Counted from the first letter of the stretch, positions 10,746 through 22,171 are shown. The stretch is DNA of 64,000 nucleotides from Luidia sarsii (GCA_949987565.1 OX465118.1:4058538-4122537); one strand, 5' to 3'. A program made the numbers and translations. The notes: generated by a model from the letters alone, not told the origin.

Positions 10746-11290
10746 TCTTCTTCTTTTTCTGGTCGGAAAAATCCCTGAGACAAAGCACAGGGATTTCCTG
10801 ACGGCCACTTTTGCCATTGAACACACTTTGATTTTTCTCAAACTTGACAAATGCATAGAGCTCTTGCTTAAGTTGTGCACAGTTGTCTTTAAAACTTCAT
10901 GACGTCATCAGGTGTCACGTGACAGCGCTTTTAAGGGGCAAATTTCGAGCTGCATTTTAAGCAAAAATGCAATTTCGTTTTGTTCCAATTTTGCACTATA
11001 TCTACATGTAAGTTGGGAAAAGGTGTACCAAAAATTGCCCTCATTTGATCGTGACGGCATCTCATGGATATTAATGAGGTCATAAATTTTTAAGATTTTA
11101 ACCTTCAATTGAGCATATTTGTCCAACGGAGCAAGAATTTTTTTTTGTTTTTGTTTATATCTATTAAGGATGAGGTTAAGAAACACCCTCCCGGGCCAAA
11201 ATGCCGTTATGTTCTGTTAGCCAACAGACATAAATCTCTAGTTTTTTAGCTTTTCCGCCGCAAAGCGGAAAAGCTATTGTTGTTGTTCTG
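10746..11290. repeat. Body copy 3 (partial) plus one hairpin unit
   Basis: A shortened third body with the same GACAAAGCACAGGGATTTCC start and ATAAATCTCTAGTTTTTTAG end, closed by a single AGCTTTTCCG hairpin at 11248-11277. The segment between the second GTGACGTCATC block and the end is deleted. Confidence 0.75.
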
Positions 11291-11465
11291 AATTGAATAT
11301 TTTTGTACTGTATTAGGTCTGTACATTATCAGTGTCACTACTGTCTTAGCCATTGGCAGAAATTAAAATACAGTAAAGTACAGAATATGTATATTTATGA
11401 ATGTCGCCCAACATAAGGCCCCAAAAGGCCACTCAAAAAGTTTTAAGGAAAAGAACCAGGAGCAT

Positions 11466-11660
11466 AATATATCAGGAGGAAGAAAGATGAGTGTTCATGT
11501 ATCTTTTGAATTCAGATAAGTTATAAGAAAGGGGGAAACAGGTTGAAGAGAGAGAATTCCATAGTGCGGCAGTGCGCGGGAAGAAGCTAGAAGAGTGCCA
11601 TAACTGTATGTGGGTGCATATACATGAAGATAAGTGGGTGTACAAGCCTTTGGATGATCT
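11466..11660 (-). pseudogene. Non-LTR retrotransposon RT C-terminal tail
   Basis: On the minus strand the frame reads SFFPRTAALWNSLSS followed by FPLSYNLSEFKRYMNTHL and a stop. The FFPRT...LWNSLP...F+..L motif is typical of the last ~60 residues of CR1/L2/Rex-type LINE polyproteins. Only this tail is recognisable; the open frame continuing to 12207 shows no RT motifs. A 5'-truncated LINE insertion is the likely origin. Confidence 0.6.
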
Positions 11661-12232
11661 TGGGGAACCAAGGCAGAAATGCCATTGGAGCATCATCCAT
11701 GATAATACCTGTAGAATTGCTACACAATAGGCCTATCTCTTCACTAGCAATTGAACATGGCAAATTGAAAATCTTGCGCACTGAAATCTGAGTCCATGGG
11801 ATTAATTCCAGAACTGCTGTTGCAAGGATCACATTGTCTGAAACTGAATGTACATGTGCAGTATCTGATTGAAAATGGTAAATGATAAAATTCATCTGAC
11901 TGGCGCCCCTACCCATGCAGAGAATGTTTTGGAAAGTTGCCATCTTCCGCTCGTCAATTGTTCTAAAATCAATAACAATCTGGAGATGTACACTTTGCAT
12001 GTACATGTAAATGTATGTATCAATTTTCATTGCCAGAATTTTCCTGTGTTGGAAACTTGCAGTCCATTTCAGTCTCAGTAATGCTTTTAGGTTAAAAAAA
12101 GTACATGAAGTTAAACAATTTAAATGAGTATTTATAATGTATGATGTACAGTATTTAATATACTGGTACCTATGTATACTGTACTTATGTATATTGCACA
12201 AAAACAATTTTAAAAAATGCCCTTCTTTTCAG

Positions 12233-12351
12233 GATGATTAATCAACATTTTACATCTGGAGTCACAAGGCCACAAAAGCCCCGCAGGCCATCAGGCACTT
12301 TCATGTTATTCAGTCAGGAGAAACGCCAACAAGTTGAAGGAGATAATCCAG
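12233..12351 (+). CDS. TFAM: HMG-box exon A (TFAM-like gene)
   Basis: A polypyrimidine tract and AG at 12231-12232 precede the exon; GT at 12352 follows it. It encodes the start of an HMG box: RPQKPRRPSGTFMLFSQEKR then QQVEGDNP, split within a glycine codon. This corresponds to helix 1 of the DNA-binding domain. Together with the next three exons the order is HMG box, basic linker, HMG box, as in mitochondrial transcription factor A, which packages and transcribes mitochondrial DNA. A methionine codon at 12234 lies at the exon start, but a real N-terminus (with a mitochondrial targeting peptide if TFAM) should lie in an upstream exon I could not find. Another two-box HMG protein is the alternative. 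Confidence 0.72.
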
Positions 12352-13667
12352 GTACTTGTACTTGTACATGTAGAACTCAGACACTTAAGTCACCAATATT
12401 TTAGTCACCAGTTTGATTTATATCACAGATACATTTTGCTGTGCAAACTTTTAATTTCAATATGAATATAGTATAGTCAGTAGCCTTGTAGAAGAATATT
12501 GTTTGCAAGTGTAAGCTTTTATACATGTATTATGTTTGTGCCCAAAATACTGCATCCAACTAGGTACATGTATTCTAGTGTCTGGGTTGTTTCTCGGCTT
12601 AAAAAGTCATAATTTTCAAACTTAAACATCATACATCATATACATCATTGGTAAAGGGCAAAAGATTATTCAAGTTTGTATGTTAGAACATTAAACATAA
12701 CCAAAGAGCAACAACACTGAACATACATGTATGTAGATCAAACAATATTCTAAGAAAGGAGAAAAGCGCAAAACACCATTAGGTTTTTTGCACCAACCTG
12801 TGAGAAATGAACGGATTCGGTTGATGTAGATGTTATGGATGACTGCTTTGGATGATATATGTGACTATGGTCTTTGCGTTTTGTCCACTTTTTGGACTTG
12901 CTGAAACTTCAAAACCAGGGTCACGTTACTGCACTCACCGCAGAAACAAACACGCAGCAGAACCAACAGCTCTGTCCTGTCAGGGACTGAGTGGGAAAGT
13001 TTAATCACTAGTCGGCTTCATTGTCATCATTCTAAACAGAGTGAGCACTTTTTTGCCGAAAGAGGATTTTGTTTAGACTGCCTGCACCCCCCCCCAAAAG
13101 GGAGCCTTCATAGGGGATGGAGTTTCAACGGCAAGCTTTGAGGCCAACCTGAAAACCCACAGCGATGCACATGGAGAGACAACGCAAGCTGTTGACGCTC
13201 TGGCTGCTTAAAAGAGGGGGAAGGAAGGGAAGAAAGTGTACTGCTATGCCTCCCCCGGTAACAATATTTCAATTCTGCTCTGTGGAAGACTTAGCTTCAA
13301 GTTGTTGGTTTACAGCGTTTAGAAATCGAAATTTGGCCTTCAAAAATACAGTATGTTGCTTTGTGCAATATCATTGCGAGTGATATCCGAAATTCAGCCT
13401 GATCTTCTTTCATCATAGCTTGCGCACCCTGTGCACCATTCCTTCACCTGTATCTCACATGCGTTCATGTCGTGTACAGGCCTTTTCTTGGTTCGTAAAC
13501 TGATGCCTTGATGGTTCTGTGTAGTGTGTAATGCCAGGACAAGTCATTACAGGAATGAATAGTATGCTTCTACAAAAACTGGGCACTATTGATCACCAAT
13601 GCATGACGTGTATACTGTATATGAACATACGTGGTCATGCTTAATAAATATATGCATTAGGCCTGGG

Positions 13668-14000
13668 ACGAAATGTCGACTAACCGACATTTCGCGACCG
13701 GCAGAGACATGCCGAAATTTTGACATTCATTTTCACGAAAGTCGACTTGTCGCGGTGGCGACTTGTCGGCGACCAGTCGACCCCCCGTCGACCAGTCGAC
13801 CCCCACGACAAGTCGACCTCCCACGGCACGGCACGAAATATTGACCAGTCGAACTCCAACGGCACGGCACGGAATTTCAACCAGTCGAAATCCCATGCGG
13901 CACGGCACGAAATTTCGACCAGTCGAACTCCCACGGCACAGCACGGAATTTCGACCAGTCGAACTCCCACGGCATGGCACGGCACGGCACGGCATGGTAC
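13668..14000. repeat. Degenerate tandem repeat, CGACCAGTCGAACTCCCACGG type
   Basis: Roughly ten imperfect units built on the palindromic core CGACCAGTCG, GGCACGGCACG and AAATTTCGAC. The alternation of TCGAC and GTCGA makes both strands open for over 100 codons. That is a consequence of the repeat and not evidence for genes. Confidence 0.7.
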
Positions 14001-14357
14001 GGTATGTCGCGAAACACAGTGCAATCGGCCCATCGTATACAGTACTAACACAGCACTGCCTTCAGTGTAGCAAGGGGCGGTCGGTCGTTGGACTGTTCCA
14101 TTTTATTTTAGGGGAGCATAATTATGTACGTGCTGTTTCGTCGTCCAATCAGACTACCGTTTCCCGCCAACATACGGAAATGTATTATTCATAGACCTTC
14201 CCAGTGTACCATTGGTTCTAATTTGGCCATTACATATTCATCAGAATTCGTTTTGGACACTGCCGTCCTCAGTGTACTGACGGAGGTCTGGGAACACAAA
14301 TGCGATGACCTTTCCCACTTGCGCACCACGTGCTAACTGCAGGATTTGAGGATTGTT

Positions 14358-14432
14358 ACATGTACACGTACGTACACATGTACAGTACATGTACTGTACA
14401 TGTACAGTACATACAGTACATGTATACATGTG
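14358..14432. repeat. TACATG palindromic microsatellite
   Basis: Repeated GTACATGTAC / TACAGTACATG words. Similar tracts occur at 15450-15495, 20136-20200, 42133-42168 and 63005-63100. They are self-complementary and scattered through the window. Confidence 0.75.
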
Positions 14433-15509
14433 CTGTACTTTTTAGGCATGAACAAATCCAGAGATCGGCAAAACTTTCTGTGTACATGGACATTATACTG
14501 ATATAGTTTTCACCAGAATGTAATCACCTCGTAATGTGGTTTTTTTTTCTGTTGAAAAATAATGATTCATTTCCTTATTTTAACGCAAACTTTATTTGAA
14601 AAAAGGGTTTTTATAAAAAAAATGTATACAGACTTAAACTGTTTGCGCTGGACTTCTACTAAAAATAATCTGAAATGACACACGACACTATTGAAGACTG
14701 CTTTCTGAATATAAATGTCCCAATTTCCCAAATAAAAGAATACAGGCCCTCGACTCCTCAAATTTCGTTGTCATTAATTTGAGAAAGGTCCCGCTAGCCA
14801 AGCCCTGGGATCAGAACACGGGGATCAAAATCATTTTTCCTTCCGACAGTTCAGTTTGTTTATTTTACGAACTCACGCCGTGCCGTGATTATTAGCAGCG
14901 AAGTTAATTTTCCCCGTGCGAATTAAGTTGCGGACTAATCCGTTCACCCTTCACGGAAAATTATCAACCTCACCAAAAGCACGACCAGATTGTACTTTTT
15001 CTTCTGGTTGGTGAAAGGTTGGAGTTGCTGTTTCTCCATAATATCCTGAAATGCCTAGAGACGAAACAACTCCCTGTTTGAGGTCCATATTTCTGGGAGG
15101 GTTTGCACACTATTGTAACACTAACATGTGCGCTGTAAAAACGGCCGCCATGACCATGATGAGTCCACAGTTTCACCGGCCCATTCCAAAAATGGAAAGG
15201 GGGGTCAATAGAGTCAAGTTCTTAAATTAAACAAAAATAGACACACATTTTACCAAAGTTCTGAAACCATTTCAGAATAAATGGCTTACAAAACATGAAA
15301 ATGCGTGCATGACACAAAGCTATGCATGTAAGTCCTGTAAACCAATGAAATTTAATTCATTTCACAACCACAATTTAATTTGTCCCCGACAATGAAAATG
15401 GAAGTGTCCGTCTAGTCTTGTTGTGTTCGCTGCAGAGCTGGTAACACACATGTACACACTACACATGTACATGTACAGTACATGTACATAAATGTGTGCA
15501 CGTGTGTAG

Positions 15510-16256
15510 ATGGCGTGTACATGGAATAATGTTAATCAAAATAAACAGTCATGCGATTACTTTACAGGGGCCAATCTTCAGACAGTTTTTGATCTTAACG
15601 ATCGTAATCTCTTTTTGTTTGTCCATATGAATATTAGAAGTCTTCTGAGACACTTTGATCAATTGCTACCTTATCTAAGCACCTTTCATTCCAGTTTTTC
15701 AGCTCTTGGTCTCTCGGAAACGTGGCTTAAAGAGTCTGATATGCCTTCTTTCAATCTGTATTCAATCCCTGGATATTATCTTGAGACCAACAGTAGAGAG
15801 GGCAGAAAGGGAGGAGGGGTGGCATTGTATATCTCATCATGTTTCCAGTATAGCATCCGCCATGATTTCACTTATTCTACCGAATGTCTTGAAACTATTT
15901 TCTGTGAGATTAATAACCGCAGATTTCTATCACCGATCAATTGTAGAACTGCCAGATTCTACCTTCTCCCCAAAATTCACAAGACCAACAACCCAGGCAG
16001 ACCCATCATCTCTGACAATGGTTCACCTACGGAACACATATCTCTTTTCATTGACTCTTTTCTCAGACCCTTGGTTCCCCAAATCCCCTCATACGTCCAT
16101 GACACTCCCGACTTTCTGCGAAAGTTGGAAAGTGTCAAGGATCAAATTCTGACCACTGCCATAAACTTACTACTGACTTGTATTCTAAGCCCACCGACAC
16201 TCATCAATATCTCCATGCCTCAAGTTGTCACCCCAGACACTGTAAGACAGGTTTAG
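15510..16256 (+). pseudogene. Chimeric ORF: LINE AP-endonuclease N-half fused to Penelope RT N-region
   Basis: One open frame of 248 codons. Residues ~25-140 are the first half of an exonuclease-endonuclease-phosphatase domain of an L2/CR1-type LINE: HMNIRSL, then LGLSETWL (catalytic E), then NSREGRKGGGVALYI. From about residue 150 the frame switches to Penelope RT: ARFYLLPKIHKTNNPGRPI, GSPTEHIS, VPQIPSYVHDTPDFLRKL. The join near 15930 is in frame. The Penelope part stops just before the RT catalytic palm, where an internal deletion follows. Neither enzyme could be complete. Whether the fusion is used as a template by either machinery is unknown. Confidence 0.8.
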
Positions 16257-17084
16257 CTTACAGCCAGGCCCTCAGATTGAGGCGCATATGTTCCAATGAG
16301 TCTGACTTTCACCGCCATACACGTGTATTGGCCAGTAACTTGGTTGCTAGAGGCTATAGTTCTCTTCAAGTGAAGAACTCCATTGCTAAAGTCTATTCCA
16401 TTCCCAGAAGTTCGGCACTCAAACAAAAGCCACCAGTTCCTAAGGACAAACCCAAGGTTCCCTAAGTTACTTCCTACCACCCTTCTCTTCCTCCTCTCAG
16501 GAAGATAACTAAGGAAAACCACCATATTCTGCAGACTTCAGATCGTCTGACTGATGCCATTCCAAATTCGCCTGTTTTAGCTTTCTTGTGCCCCCGTAAC
16601 CTGCATGACTTAATTGTCCGTGCAGAGATTCCCCCTATGGACACTTCACCTCAAACTAAATTTGGTACATTTAAGTGTATCTCGAAATGCATTGTTTGCA
16701 AGACACATGTCAAGGAAATAGACTCTTTCAATGGACATTCTTCTGGAACTACCCACACGACCTACGGCTCTATCACGTGCACTACCTCAAATATTATATA
16801 CATGTACCTCATCTCATGTAGAGTTGGTAATGTTCAGTATGTTGGCAAGACTATAAACAGCCTCAAAAAACGTATCTATGGCCATACATGTAGGTCTACA
16901 ATCAAAACCGGTAAAATGGACACCCCTGTTGGGTATCACTTCAATCTCATTCGATATCAGATATGAGTGCACTGGGCATAGAATCCCTTGGTCACCGTAG
17001 TAATGCTGTTCGTCTTAGCTGTGAGAAAATGTGGATGAAGCGTCTTTGGACTATTCAACCACAGTCTCAACATCCAGGAGGGTA
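16163..17084 (+). pseudogene. Penelope-like element, post-RT region and GIY-YIG domain
   Basis: After the RT deletion the sequence resumes in another frame with YSKPTDTHQYLHASSCHP and YSQALRLRRICSNESDF, the conserved region after the RT palm. A stop (16462-16464) interrupts it. The next frame (16586-16966) has RNLHDLIVRAEIPP, a CISKCIVC cysteine motif and the endonuclease segment YLISCRVGNVQYVGKTINSL, where a tyrosine-valine-glycine stands for YIG. A further shift leads to GIESLGHRSNAVRL and the terminal stop at 17082-17084. It is a broken Penelope-like copy. Confidence 0.85.
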
Positions 17085-17312
17085 ATGACTAACACCATGC
17101 AGCTTTCTGATAATCCTTCTTTTATGTTCACTCCTCCACATTTCTCTCTTTGATCTTTCTCCCTCTTCTCACTAATCCCTTCCCTACTCCTTGCCCTTCC
17201 CTTTGATCTCTTCCTACCAGCTTTACTCTTTGTCCTTTGTTTCTCATCTGTGTCCTATTCACTCTTTTCCCCTTCCTTTGTGTACATGTATCTGTTTTGT
17301 CCTTGTCACTCT

Positions 17313-17351
17313 GCCTTTAAGAAAGGTCCTGCTAGGATCAAAACGTCAGGC
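17313..17351 (+). ncRNA. Decayed hammerhead ribozyme of the second Penelope copy
   Basis: Downstream of the endonuclease, GCCT, CTTTAAGA (for CTGATGA), a stem GGTCCT/AGGATC, AAAAC (for GAAAC), GTC and AGGC lie in hammerhead order. GCCT and AGGC can form stem I. Two core positions are mutated, so activity is unlikely. Confidence 0.6.
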
Positions 17352-17939
17352 ACATTTTCTTGCGACGGTAAATCTGCCCCCACGCGTTGACAGCCTGGCT
17401 TCACACAACACAGGGGCTATGAGGACATTGTTTTAATCCCTTGCACAGAAATACATTTACAGGCATGGGCAAGCTGAAAACAAAGCCCGGTAATCTTCTG
17501 AAAGGAAAATCATCACTCGCATGCAAATTTGTTGTACTCACATGTGGAATTTCAATTACTTTTGAGTTCTTCTGTAGTAGCTCTTTAATAATGGATCCTG
17601 TGAACAAATAGTGAATAGTGAAAACATGTATTTTAACAAATATACTGTAGATTATCTCGGAGGTTTTGGGTTCAGGTCCCAGTCTAGTCAATTTCTTCTT
17701 TATGCCATTTTTTCAAATTTGCAGATATATAAGAGGTGAAACTTACTTGTACATTTATTTATTATCACCAGTGCTTTCCCACTTGATGTATCCAGTTATA
17801 AAATGTGACGTCCAACATTTTCATTTTTAATATCGAAATTCCCTAAATGATTTAATCTGGGTGAAGAAAAACATGTCAATGAACACCATGCCTTTTATAA
17901 TTTTTTGGTTTTAAAACTACTTCAATTGTTTTTACTTAG

Positions 17940-18010
17940 GTTTGACTTTTCCAGAAATAGCTAAGGTCATTGGAAGAATGTGGAAGGAACTGCCCGAGCT
18001 TGAAAAAGAG
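17940..18010 (+). CDS. TFAM: HMG-box exon B (TFAM-like gene)
   Basis: The acceptor TTTTTACTTAG precedes it and the donor GTAAGC follows GAG at 18010. The exon completes the split glycine and encodes LTFPEIAKVIGRMWKELPEL followed by EKE: helix 2 and the WKxL signature of an HMG box, in frame with exon A. The exon ends in phase 0. The intron that follows is about 28.7 kb, unusually long, and holds most of the mobile elements of this window. Confidence 0.78.
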
Positions 18011-18711
18011 GTAAGCATGCAGAGGCTTTACTTCAGTAATTTATACCATTGACAAACAAACATTTAACCATGAATCCGCTGCCAGTACATCACCAATGTC
18101 CTAGGTTCAGTGCCTACATAAGTCCAGGCTTTCTTCGATGTCAAGGATACATGTAGCTTAGAAATATTCCTGTACCGAACTACGGTACATTGTATGCCCC
18201 CGTGTTTACAGCATACCACAAGCACCGCCATCTTGGATAATATTAAAATGCCCTGTTGAGTTTGTACCCACACTCTGTAAGAGTTTTACCCCCATCACTT
18301 AATTAACTCTTCTGTTCAACATTGAGCAGGTCCCCTTTCACAAAGGAACTTCTTTACCACAAAAAGCACTTGCCAGTTCTGAGGACCACGCACAAACACC
18401 ATTCTCCAGTCAACATGTGTTCCCAACATTTTGAAAAATGATATAAAGAGCCACTTTAGCCAAACTTGAAAATCCTATTTTCCTGTCATGCATGAAATGT
18501 GCTTTTCCGGAGTGGCTCGAAGTGGCTCTGGCAATAGCACTGTAAAGTTTTAATTGTGAAATAAGTAAGACCAACATCTAAGGGCTAGAAAGGTCAGATG
18601 GTGCATGTACGCAAACCCTCTCGGGTAGGTGTCGTCGATATCAGATTTTTAAATTATGTATCGGTTTTTCGGGCGTAAAAGTTGGATTTTTAAGCAAGCT
18701 TTTAGAAAATA

Positions 18712-19929
18712 CCATAAAATCCCGGGTATAATGCGCACCCGTGTATAATGCGCACCCCCAACTTTCGCCTTCACCGAGAGGAAAAAAAAATCCGTGGCAT
18801 GGATTGCAGAGTCCATTGTAAAGTTGTTTCCATCCCACAGTGGGAAGGATGATCACCCTCCGAATAAAGAAGTCCATTATTTCGAGCCTGGCCCAGGCGG
18901 AAAAAAAAAGAGAAGAGAGCATACAGTGGGGAGGATACTCATCCTCCGAATAAAAAAAACCATTTGAGCCCAAGTTACCTCGCCATGACCCGGGAGAGTT
19001 TGAGGTGGGGATGATGAATGAAAGCTCAATTGTTGAAATGTGATACAATGTAAGGTCCGCTTCCCTTAAAAAAAAAGTATGTCTATTGACTGAAAAAAAT
19101 CTTCCACAGTGGGAAGGGATGATCGCCCTCCCAATGAAAACATCCATTTGAGCCCAAGTTACCTCGCCGTGGGAAAAATCAAACACGGAAAACTTGAAAA
19201 TCCCACAGTGGGAAGGATGATCGCTCTCCGAATAAAAAAATCAATTTGAGCCCAAGTTACCTCGCCATGGGAAAAAACAAGCACGGAAAACTTGAAAATC
19301 TCACAGCGGGAAGGATGATCACTCTCCGAATAAAAACATCCATTTGAGCCCAAGTTACCTCGCCGTGGGAAAAAACAAGCACGGAAAACTTGAAAATCTC
19401 ACAGTGAGAAGGATGATCGCCCTCTGATTAAAAACATCTATTTTAATTTTGAGCCCAAGTTATGTCCCTCGCAGTGGGGAAAAACCGGGAGAGTTTGCAT
19501 TGGGGAGGATGGTGGACAGCTCCAATTTAAAAAAAATGTGATACAATGTAATACATCAGTTTCCATAAAAAGTGTCAAGACTGAACAAAATGCACATCCA
19601 TGGTGGCTTCACAGATATGCCTCCATTTGTTTCGTAAAAAAAAAAATGGGAAGGTCAATCAGGGGAGGATCGCCCTCCTAATACATGTAAAAGAAAATCA
19701 GTTTGAGCCCAAGTAACCTCGTGGGGGAAAAACCCCCAGGAGAGTTTGCAATGGGGACAATGATTGACAGCCCCATTGTTAAAATGTTATACAATGTAAG
19801 GTCGGCTTCTGTTTGATGACTGAAACCCATACTGGCAGGACATCGTTGTACCCGTGTATAATGCGCACCCCCAACTTTTGATCTCTACCGCGGTGAAAAA
19901 AAGTGCGCATTATACCCAGGATTTTACGG
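18712..19929. mobile_element. TA-flanked element with ~27-bp TIRs (non-autonomous)
   Basis: The termini CCATAAAATCCCGGGTATAA and CCGTAAAATCCTGGGTATAA (right end, reverse complement) continue to TGCGCAC on both sides. TA dinucleotides flank each end (18710-18711, 19930-19931), consistent with a Tc1/mariner or pogo-type TA target. The 1.2 kb interior consists mainly of tandem repeats and has no transposase. Confidence 0.72.
18830..19460. repeat. ~100-bp tandem repeats inside the TIR element
   Basis: About six units containing CACAGTGGGAAGGATGATCG, CTCCGAATAAAAA, CATTTGAGCCCAAGTTACCT and CGCCGTGGGAAAAA. A divergent unit of the same family is present at 26.3 kb and again at 27.8 kb. Confidence 0.78.
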
Positions 19930-20135
19930 TAATTATGTTTCACTGATAACTTTACAGCACGTGTGTAATGTATACAAAGTATATGTACCGGTACCAAGGT
20001 GGCAGAGTCGATAAATCTGTTATGATCTACATGTATTCCATTCCCGATCCCATTCACGAACGTAAAAATGTAAATGCACCTACTGGGAAGCACAATATAC
20101 GGTATACACATTGCACTACACGGCACATGTACCGT

Positions 20136-20200
20136 GTACACGCACGTATACAATGTACATGTACATGTACAGTACATGTACATGTACAGTACATATTGTA
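20136..20200. repeat. TACATG palindromic microsatellite
   Basis: GTACATGTACATGTACAGTA repeated with small variations. It is self-complementary with no other content. Confidence 0.75.
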
Positions 20201-20459
20201 CTTGTAGTGCTATGAAAAGTCTGAACACACGTGTTGATGGTTGTGCTGTTGCACGTGACCTGCCACATAGACTTTATACGAGGCGCTGGGTTGCATACAC
20301 ACACTGAAAAAACCCAGAATTTGTGATGCAAGACCTGAATAGGTTTTATTGGAGCGTGTTATCTAATGCATTGCAAGCAGGTTTTTTTACCACTTCGGAG
20401 GAAAAAAATCCTTTTAGAGAATAAACATGGTTTCAGTGTTCTTTTTCACATTTTGGAAG

Positions 20460-20682
20460 TTAAAATCAATATTTAGGTTCACGCAATAAGTTTATTCCGA
20501 TTTCTTCAATTTACAATAATTACCTGATCTGCTGCTGTTCAACCCCGATCCTTACTGTTTGGCCGCCAGTCGTGAACTGCCTTAGCGCGCCAAGTCAGCC
20601 CGCTAGCACCCCCGCACATCAGCCGATCACCTGATCATCACGCTGGTCGCTGCACAGCGCCGCCAACGGCCATCCCGTCACA
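20460..20682 (-). repeat. Putative 3' LTR of a gypsy element
   Basis: In minus orientation a purine tract (AAAGGTGGGGGTGGTAA, 20683-20699) is followed at once by TGTGACGGGATGG, a common LTR start. An AATAAA lies about 180 bp further on. The integrase frame lies upstream on the same strand, so the position fits a polypurine tract and 3' LTR. The 5' LTR is not present for comparison, so the far edge is approximate. Confidence 0.5.
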
Positions 20683-21234
20683 TTACCACCCCCACCTTTA
20701 AAAAAGTTATGTCTTCACATCATTGGTACTAATTTTTGTTATTTATTTATTTATTATTATTACTTTTTAACAACAACTTTTAAACAAAACGACGGTAAAA
20801 CTTTGTTAACTCTGGTTAAGCGATCACTCGTAGTCAAACTTATCGGTCACTAGACGTGATACGACGATGCCGCCATCTAGTAGTTCCCTGATGGTATGCT
20901 CCCTGAGCACCTGCGCCTTGGACGTCTGCACGGCCATGTCTCGATGAGTAGACCGGGAGTCATCAGTGAAATGCTCTGTCGGCTCCTCGAAGTGCCTCCC
21001 GGTAAGAGGGCTGGCAGGGGCCCTTGCTGCGGTGTGGGATCCCTCGGGCGAAGCAGGAGGAACCAATGGGAGCCTCTTAGGGAAGGGGGAACCGTCAACG
21101 GCTGTAATGCAGGTCCTGGTTCGGAGAATAGTGGTTGCTGGATTGGGCTGTCGGGGTGGATACTGAGCACGTCGGAGTCCTTACCAGGGGTTTCTGGTAT
21201 TTCCCCTGTCTTGTCCACTGATGAAGGCGGGTCC

Positions 21235-21450
21235 TTATGGACATGCTGCCAGTGTCTGTCGAAGTCGTGCTTCTTGCTGAACTTGATGGGGCAGTAGGGA
21301 CAGGCATACCTCTCTTTGTTTATTGAGATGCTGCTCTTCCACGTGGCGTTGTAGTGTCGCCAATGAGGAGAAGCTCTTCTTACACTCTCCACATTTCTGC
21401 TTCCTGGGAGAACGGCTTCGCTCCCGAGTCCCGACCCTGGCTTTGTCCAT
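21235..21450 (-). pseudogene. C2H2 zinc-finger pair downstream of gypsy integrase
   Basis: Finger 1 (KCGECKKSFSSLATLQRHVE, then EQH; 21328-21396) and finger 2 (ACPYCPIKFSKKHDFDRHWQ, then HVH; 21237-21308) are adjacent canonical C2H2 fingers. They lie in two different minus-strand frames separated by one shift, so the protein is broken here. They sit between the integrase and the putative polypurine tract, the position of a pol C-terminal extension. DNA, RNA or protein binding is possible; none is shown. Confidence 0.75.
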
Positions 21451-21451
21451 G

Positions 21452-22171
21452 TTGGTCCATACTGATCAATCCGCCTGCAAAGACACAAGCAGAGCACTTC
21501 ATCTTCTTCGGTAGACCACATATCACGTCAATGGGCAGGTCTACTTCCCTCCCAAACATCATCTTGTTTGGTGTGAGGTATGCCATTAAAACTAAAGGCA
21601 CATATTGGTTTTTAGCGACATAAGAAGCAAGCATTGCAATCAGTGCTCTATTGAAGCGTTCCACTTGGCCATCACTCTGAGGATGGTATGATGTTGTGCG
21701 GGTCTTATCAATGCCAAGTAGCTCACATAAACTCTTAAAGAGCTTACTTTCAAATTTCCGACCTTGGTCACTATGTATTTGACGAGGAATGCCGAATCTA
21801 CTGATGAACTCGTCAACAAGGGCACGGGCAATGGTTTCGGCATCTATGGCAGGAACTGAGTAGGCTTCGGTCCACTCACTAAAGTAGTCAGTCACTACCA
21901 CAATATAACGATTGCTGCCATCGGTGACTGGAAATGGACCAGTGATGTCTATTGCAATCCTCTCCAGTGGTACACCGGAGATTTGCTGTTTCAATGGTGC
22001 TCTTTGTTTCTGTGGCATCTTTTGTTTGGCACACTCTAAACACCTGCTGCACCATTTCTTGACGCTGTTTAGCATCCTCCACCAGTGGAAGTGAGCCTTG
22101 ACCTTGTCATACATTTTTCGCTGGGTGATGAAATAAGGCGGTGTCTTAGTTTGTCGAACGATTCTTGGCAT
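21452..22171 (-). pseudogene. Ty3/gypsy integrase core
   Basis: The open frame contains an integrase catalytic core with the D, D35E triad: D in RIAIDITGPF, D in QIHSDQGRKFES 59 residues later, and E in GQVERFNRAL after a further 35. A CxxC remnant (CSRCLECAK) of the N-terminal zinc finger is present, but its histidines are missing because the frame is joined to RT sequence near 22115. Past the core, LMAYLTPNKMMFGREVDLPI indicates a small deletion. This enzyme would insert retrotransposon cDNA. The copy lacks RNase H and cannot be autonomous. Confidence 0.88.

Larger units (their letters stand above)
12352..17939 (+). other. Intron 1 of the HMG-box gene
   Basis: A 5.6 kb intron bounded by GT/AG with matching phase (the glycine codon is split 1/2). 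It contains the CGACCAGTCG tandem repeats, TACATG palindromes and the LINE-Penelope chimera listed separately. The rest, including 12.4-13.6 and 14.5-15.5 kb, shows nothing I recognise. Confidence 0.65.

Noticed and set aside
11587..12207. 206-codon minus-strand gene just upstream of HMG exon A
   Set aside because: Composition is like intron DNA and only the adjacent LINE tail in a different frame is recognisable.
13657..14194. Overlapping 110-143-codon frames on both strands
   Set aside because: They are produced by the CGACCAGTCG tandem repeat, whose palindromic units keep both strands open.
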